Below, piece by piece: positions 60,901-64,000 of a stretch of DNA of 64,000 nucleotides. Under the pieces are notes generated by a model that worked only from the letters and a program-made list of their open reading frames with translations, made no database searches and was not told where the DNA came from. How positions within the stretch are numbered: the stretch's first letter is position 1; every line of letters begins with the position of its first letter. The position numbers and the translations under genes were made by a program. The stretch comes from a bacterium. GTDB lineage: Bacteria; Armatimonadota; Zipacnadia; Zipacnadales; UBA11051. The DNA lies in NCBI GenBank assembly GCA_021372615.1, contig JAJFUB010000055.1, forward strand, positions 1 to 64,000, read 5' to 3'.

Positions 60901-62289
60901 AGCCGCAAGCCCATCTTCGACCGGACGGCCGGGGACGGGCTGAACTGGTGCGGCGTGCCGGCCAGCGGTGCGCTGGACGCTGCGCGCCAGGATCGGCGCG
61001 CCCGCTGGCACGACGCCCTCGGCACCCATGTCATCTCGCCCTTCCTGCTCGACTACCAGGTGGGCATGAGCCGCGGCAAGCGCCTGGTGCAGAGCGAGTA
61101 CTACTGGAGCACCTACGGCGGCGGCTCCGACGGCCTGCGCTACCGCTTCGGCGGCAACTTCATGCACCCGATCCTCCAGAACGAGGCGCGCAACTTCGCG
61201 GCTGTTTCGCGCAACCTGTGGAAGGCCGTCTCGCGGGGCAACGACCTCTTCACCGTGTACTTCGCCAACCCCGTGAACACCTACAGCTTCGACGAGGGCT
61301 ACTGGGGCCCACACACGGCGTACTGGGCCGACCATTCGTTCAAGGCCATGGCCTATGCCATGAAGGTCGTCCCCCGTGAGATCAGCCGTTTCCGGGGCGA
61401 GATCGTCGGCGCGCGCCACATGCCCCAGGTCGGGCTGGTGGAGCCCCTGGCGAGCATCGTCCACACCATCGGCACGCCGATCGCCGCCGACATCCGCGAC
61501 CCGCAGTACGAAGCCGAGAACCTGCACAAGCTGCTCCTGGGCCGCCATGTGCAGACAGAGATCGTGGGTGAATGGCGCCTGCTCGAGGGCCCGCCCCCGG
61601 CCGCTCCGCCCGGACAGTCCGTGTCGGCCATGCCGCTGGACCTGCCGCCGGTGCTGGTGGCGCCGTATGGCGTCTTCCTGAACCGGGAGACGCAGGACCG
61701 CCTCGCCACATGGGTCAGCCAGGGCGGCACACTGCTCGCGACGGGGCCGGTGGGGCTGTACGACGAGTACGGCCGCTCCTGCGGGAAGCTGCTGCAGGCC
61801 GCCTTCCCCGGCCTGACCGTGCAGCGTGGTGATGGCCCCGCCGTGGCCCTCGCCGGCGGTGGGGCCACGGTGCGGCGGCGCTGGACGTTCGGCGGAGTGG
61901 CGTCGGACCGGGCCTACGCCGACGGCCAGGGAGCGGTGCTGCGCGGGAGGCTGGGGAAGGGCGAGATCATCGTCACCGGCTTCTCTCACCTGGATGGGCC
62001 GGACGTGGTGGCCGATCTCCTCGGGCAGGCCGTCGCCCGCCATGCCCCGCCGCTGGCCGACGCCGACAACCCGTCCGTCCAGCTCTACCTGTGTCGGCGG
62101 GAGGGGACGTATCTGCTCTACGTGGTCAATGAGGATCATGCGCAGGGGCAGCGGACCCGGCTGACGCTCAGGCGCCCGCTGATCGTCGCCGACCTGCGCT
62201 CTCGCCTGGGTTTGGGGACGCGGACGGAGCTGACCCTCAACCTGCGCCCGGGCGAGGGGCGGGTGCTGCGGCTGACGCCTCCGAGCTAG
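57907..62289 (+). CDS. Secreted GH42/beta-galactosidase-like multidomain enzyme
   Basis: 1460 residues from ATG 57907 (an in-frame ATG at 57895 is also possible). Signal peptide MRHAVLMMLWLAGVATLATA. Beta-sandwich domains lead to a glutamine-amidotransferase/ThuA-like domain (about 445-625, YDLLFVTEDLPSAVAAKVAE, RVRGGGRLLVFGPP). A TIM barrel follows (about 780-1165): the acid/base is probably the Glu in FYGFEPNNEPGLG, and the nucleophile the Glu in RLVQSEYYWSTYGG; FRAWLQQRHGDLAKLNATLQ is typical of GH42-like enzymes. A trimerisation-like Rossmann domain and C-terminal strands finish it. Substrate unknown. Divergent from the RyR operon. Confidence 0.75.
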   Translation: MRHAVLMMLWLAGVATLATAAPAPQVLEVGAATLKVLDPPWRAGSVSFQVDGGTPVVSAVDVFAASADWKQHLFDFRGAEVTTTDTFAGRRVVMRRQGDFGNAEQEAVLGPNQLDLRWSLDFRTLAGNLEINVFLPEATLGVSPCEVTLQDGTTRADQLWVEQRAPLANLRQLVVQTPRRRIVMDFGAQGGWQFQDLRRSQDNRSLYRLVLPTYGFKSPCHLEARLRITVNPPAAEFSPVPLADAANMGLLDEREGDGRGGWTDQGDNDLRALPTGLQFLRGIPFKVGPATGPSVLMLRGGDRNTFPVEATVPMGRPAAALFFLHGCAWAAPGKTAFRATVRYEDNTTTDIPVRVGQEALDWWGVRDLGENARVAWRGASNRAPVGLMLLRWLNPHPDKPIRDLTFRAGDGPVAGIVAVTAASGPVAISGGTTGGAKLPPLRVAAAGLTGLDRCFRGTHLDPEWAAADLKQAADLSGYDLLFVTEDLPSAVAAKVAERVRGGGRLLVFGPPPQGLADLLPVTMAAPPVLRAIAPYWRWAEGEPRAFFLQPADANSPLFNGLDMAQMAPTGALYEATARPGATVEATWRSTDGQSFPAIVRQSVGQGVVTVLNFPRLYPASGGTDYGRMFTGLNRYWDPFLLKLAYHAAGQDDVPRRLGELFAAKAQRERLMGPWADLQMHLEDARALADVVATPAAEAQYQEATALAARADQALDEGDELIGGLTGAEARLAYEKAEAALRQAGQGLDGLTASLRREALARPGVKTIQPVAGPPLLVGSTHVNGGLVYPSGPSRQWYYDQTLRRMRGELDWNVFDIVVGGYAAGEVRPDGKDPRPGALDDIARAARDSGMAMILCTVGGAFDTRGKETPYSAPALAARARDLRRLAAHFDPLSGFYGFEPNNEPGLGVKPDTMFGYNDQTLGDFRAWLQQRHGDLAKLNATLQTTYAGLADITPPRPEEMAQIGMDDPRRALWAEWIEFRFQLMEGLHRSDWEALRSVSRKPIFDRTAGDGLNWCGVPASGALDAARQDRRARWHDALGTHVISPFLLDYQVGMSRGKRLVQSEYYWSTYGGGSDGLRYRFGGNFMHPILQNEARNFAAVSRNLWKAVSRGNDLFTVYFANPVNTYSFDEGYWGPHTAYWADHSFKAMAYAMKVVPREISRFRGEIVGARHMPQVGLVEPLASIVHTIGTPIAADIRDPQYEAENLHKLLLGRHVQTEIVGEWRLLEGPPPAAPPGQSVSAMPLDLPPVLVAPYGVFLNRETQDRLATWVSQGGTLLATGPVGLYDEYGRSCGKLLQAAFPGLTVQRGDGPAVALAGGGATVRRRWTFGGVASDRAYADGQGAVLRGRLGKGEIIVTGFSHLDGPDVVADLLGQAVARHAPPLADADNPSVQLYLCRREGTYLLYVVNEDHAQGQRTRLTLRRPLIVADLRSRLGLGTRTELTLNLRPGEGRVLRLTPPS

Positions 62290-62309
62290 CGTGGCGGTCA
62301 GGCGAATCG

Positions 62310-62362
62310 GTAGGGCAGGCGGCCTCGCCTGCCCGGCGCGGGCGAGGCCGCCCGCGCAACTG
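62310..62362. repeat. Dispersed palindromic repeat, family A (copy 4)
   Basis: GGTAGGGCAGGCGGCCTCGC ... GCGAGGCCGCCCGCGCAACT, in reverse orientation relative to copies 1 to 3, between convergent genes. Confidence 0.7.
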
Positions 62363-62411
62363 TGGTCTGCGGAGTCGCCTGCGGTACGCAGCCCCACTGT
62401 GCGCCGTCTCG

Positions 62412-63485
62412 CTACTGACAGTACTTCCGGACCACCGCGGCGATGTCGGCGTTGTTGATGACGTCCCGGCTGCTGCACACCTGGAGGTGGCGGCAGCCGT
62501 TCTCGATCATCGTGCGCAGCTCCATCTCTACGCGCGCGGCGTCCTTGACCGGGAAGTCCCCCGGCCGGTCATAGTACCCGATCATGCCCACCCCTTCCTG
62601 GCGGGCGTGGTACCTGCGCGCCTCTCCCGCGATGGTCCGGCTGTAGGCCGCGATCTTCTCCTGGGGCCACAGCGTGTACCAGGCCGCGGTCTGACCGCAG
62701 TAGTCCACATCCAGCCGGTTGCCGTACAGCGGCTCGGGGGCGAAGACCGGCCAGATGTGGATGGCGGTCTTCAGGTCGGGCCGGCGTGACCGCGCGCAGT
62801 CGGCCAGGCCATTGATGTAGTCCACCAGCGTGTCGCGGAAGCAGGCCACCGTCGCCTCCTCCGGCTTCATGTCGGGGTGGGCCTGCACGTACTGCGCCAG
62901 TAGCTGCTGGCACCGGTCGCACTGGCAGCCGTGGTAGTTCTGGTAGCCGAACCCATCGAAGGCCAGGCCCGCGAGGCCCGGCACCGCGGCGATCGCGGCG
63001 ATCTGGGACTTGAACAGCTCCTGGCACTCCTGGTCGGTGAAGCAGATGATCCGGTTGCACAGCACCTCGTGGGTCAGCAGCGGCTCGCCGCCGAACTGGT
63101 AGGGGATCAGGAACCTGTTCCGCCCGGCCGAGATGAAGCGCAGGGCGGCCTCCTCGTCTGCGCTCATGACCTGCCACGGCACGGGGCGGTCGGGGGTACG
63201 CTTGCTCCACAGGGACGCCACGCCACCCATGGGTGCGATACACGAGAAGATGCCGATCCCGTACCTGGCCCCGGCCTCGACGTCCTGTCGCAGCACCGCC
63301 GGGTCGGTGGTCCAGGTGATGAGGCTGCGGAAGCCCACGTGATGGGCCGCGGCCATGAAGGTGTCCAGATGCTTCTCATCAATGCCCCAGCCGGTCAGAA
63401 AGGCCGGCTGACGGTCGGCGGCCAGAACGCCAGACGCCGTCAGCAACGACAAGGCGGCCACACAGCACAGGAGTTGACACTTCAT
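62412..63485 (-). CDS. Secreted TIM-barrel-like protein of unknown function
   Basis: 357 residues. Signal peptide (LLCCVAALSLLTASGVLAAD) with a start at ATG 63485 after GGAGG. The body alternates strands and helices as in a glycoside-hydrolase barrel (FRSLITWTTDPAVLRQDVEA, GLAGLAFDGFGYQNYHGCQC, LKTAIHIWPVFAPEPLYGNR). A CxC...C group in the loop after FDGFGYQNYH (CQCDRCQQ) is often seen in putative glycan-active barrels and may bind metal. Candidate acidic residues are Asp in LAFDGFG and Glu in FAPEPLYG. The family is not recognised. Confidence 0.65.
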   Translation of the reverse strand: MKCQLLCCVAALSLLTASGVLAADRQPAFLTGWGIDEKHLDTFMAAAHHVGFRSLITWTTDPAVLRQDVEAGARYGIGIFSCIAPMGGVASLWSKRTPDRPVPWQVMSADEEAALRFISAGRNRFLIPYQFGGEPLLTHEVLCNRIICFTDQECQELFKSQIAAIAAVPGLAGLAFDGFGYQNYHGCQCDRCQQLLAQYVQAHPDMKPEEATVACFRDTLVDYINGLADCARSRRPDLKTAIHIWPVFAPEPLYGNRLDVDYCGQTAAWYTLWPQEKIAAYSRTIAGEARRYHARQEGVGMIGYYDRPGDFPVKDAARVEMELRTMIENGCRHLQVCSSRDVINNADIAAVVRKYCQ

Positions 63486-63505
63486 CCCGATCCTCCACAA
63501 CCATC

Positions 63506-63535
63506 GCGTAGGCGGGTTCGTCCCCGAACCCGCAG
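63506..63535. repeat. Dispersed palindromic repeat, family C (copy 2)
   Basis: GCGTAGGCGGGTTCGTCCCC GAACCCGCAG, matching the units at 5316-5405. Confidence 0.7.
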
Positions 63536-63613
63536 AACCTGCCCAGGCAACAGCATACCACCGGCCCACACCAGGGGGAAGGGGAGACACCAGTCTGCAG
63601 GGCAGGGCGACGT

Positions 63614-63692
63614 CTGTAGGGCGGGGGCTTGTACCCCGCCCCTCCGTTCCGTATTTGCCATGCGGGGCGGGGTACAAGCCCCCGCCGTACAC
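63614..63692. repeat. Dispersed palindromic repeat, family F (two opposed units)
   Basis: CTGTAGGGCGGGGGCTTGTA CCCCGCCCC (63614-63642) faces GGGGCGGGGTACAAGCCCCC GCCGTACA (63664-63692). The single unit in the glmS leader is near-identical. Confidence 0.75.
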
Positions 63693-63800
63693 CCCAGGCC
63701 TTCGCTCCGCAGGCTGACTACGCGTTGACGGCAGTGCGCCCACACGCTACCATCAGCTCGTGGCGCCCGGATGGCGCCACACCCATCTGGAGGTTCGCGC

Positions 63801-64000
63801 ATGCTCAAAGGCATCTCCCCCCTCATCAGCCCCGAGCTACTGGCCGTGCTCTCGCGCATGGGCCACGGTGACGAGATCGTGCTGGCCGATGCACACTTCC
63901 CCGGCGAGACGGTGGGCCGGCGCGTGCTGCGCGCCGATGGCCTGAAGATCGCCGACCTGCTCGACGCCATCTTGCCGCTGTTCGAGCTGGACGCGTACGT
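63801..64000 (+). CDS. RbsD/FucU-family sugar mutarotase (cut by window end)
   Basis: The first 66 residues are seen, from ATG 63801 after [26 protein letters not shown], then [19 protein letters not shown], with the conserved His and Asp, is typical of FucU, which interconverts the alpha and beta forms of L-fucose or related sugars; RbsD acts on ribose. The rest lies outside the window. Fits the carbohydrate theme of the region. Confidence 0.88.
   Translation, partial: MLKGISPLISPELLAVLSRMGHGDEIVLADAHFPGETVGRRVLRADGLKIADLLDAILPLFELDAY

Larger units (their letters stand above)
63486..63800. other. Intergenic region with three palindromic repeats
   Basis: 315 bases with a family C unit (63506-63535) and two family F units (63614-63642 and 63664-63692). 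No promoter is clear. Confidence 0.55.

Overview
The window is a GC-rich bacterial chromosome segment, most likely from Armatimonadota or a close relative, possibly a metagenome-assembled genome. Three type IV prepilin-like proteins share an almost identical N-terminus ([18 protein letters not shown] followed by [14 protein letters not shown]) and end in an H-X9-DG motif, a style I associate with that phylum. A signal-peptide beta-barrel protein ending in Phe (26784-27653) points to a diderm envelope. I found no rRNA, tRNA, CRISPR array, transposase or integrase.

Layout. 1-3226 (minus): a tRNA synthetase cluster with a cut-off aspS, a zinc-ribbon membrane protein, hisS and a membrane protein. 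3654-5310 (plus): a prepilin and a stand-alone rpsE with its own promoter, leader hairpin and terminator. 5411-7438 (minus): an ECF sigma factor with a zinc-finger anti-sigma partner. 7862-12477 (plus): a lipoprotein and dnaE. 12516-18778 (plus): hisD-hisB-hisH-GNAT-hisA-membrane protein-hisF-GxxExxY-hisI, a histidine operon loosened by unrelated small genes and palindromic repeats; hisG, hisC and hisE are not here. 18786-21470: a TPR protein.

21486-28877 holds carbohydrate and small-molecule genes: two UroD-like proteins, a prepilin, a LarA-type racemase, a TIM-barrel isomerase, a Gfo/Idh/MocA oxidoreductase and the beta-barrel protein. 28887-34443 is accessory: a RelE/RHH toxin-antitoxin pair with a perfect operator, a toroid-like protein and GT39 transferase with a broken partial duplicate, an orphan protein with a phage-head-like zinc motif, and hicBA. 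34742-38195: glmS, then a GH18-like gene bracketed by a second copy of the glmS 3' end and terminator. 38238-47485: prepilin, SGNH hydrolase, a TIR-TPR protein in an operon with an unknown secreted protein, a polytopic membrane protein and a subtilase. 47759-54334: a second ECF sigma operon and a very large secreted multidomain protein. 54351-57708 (minus): an AAA+ ATPase with two C-terminal RyR-like repeats and a sugar-kinase-like N-terminus, followed by a stand-alone RyR protein. 57907-64000: a secreted GH42-like enzyme, a secreted protein of unknown function and the start of a FucU/RbsD mutarotase.

Most genes suit a saprophyte that degrades complex glycans, with many secreted enzymes, sugar-acid and sugar-isomer metabolism, and pseudopilins. 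The most unusual content is the RyR/AAA+ operon and the TIR-TPR operon, both candidates for nucleotide-based signalling or immunity. At least seven families of short palindromic repeats are scattered between genes and several coincide with terminators.
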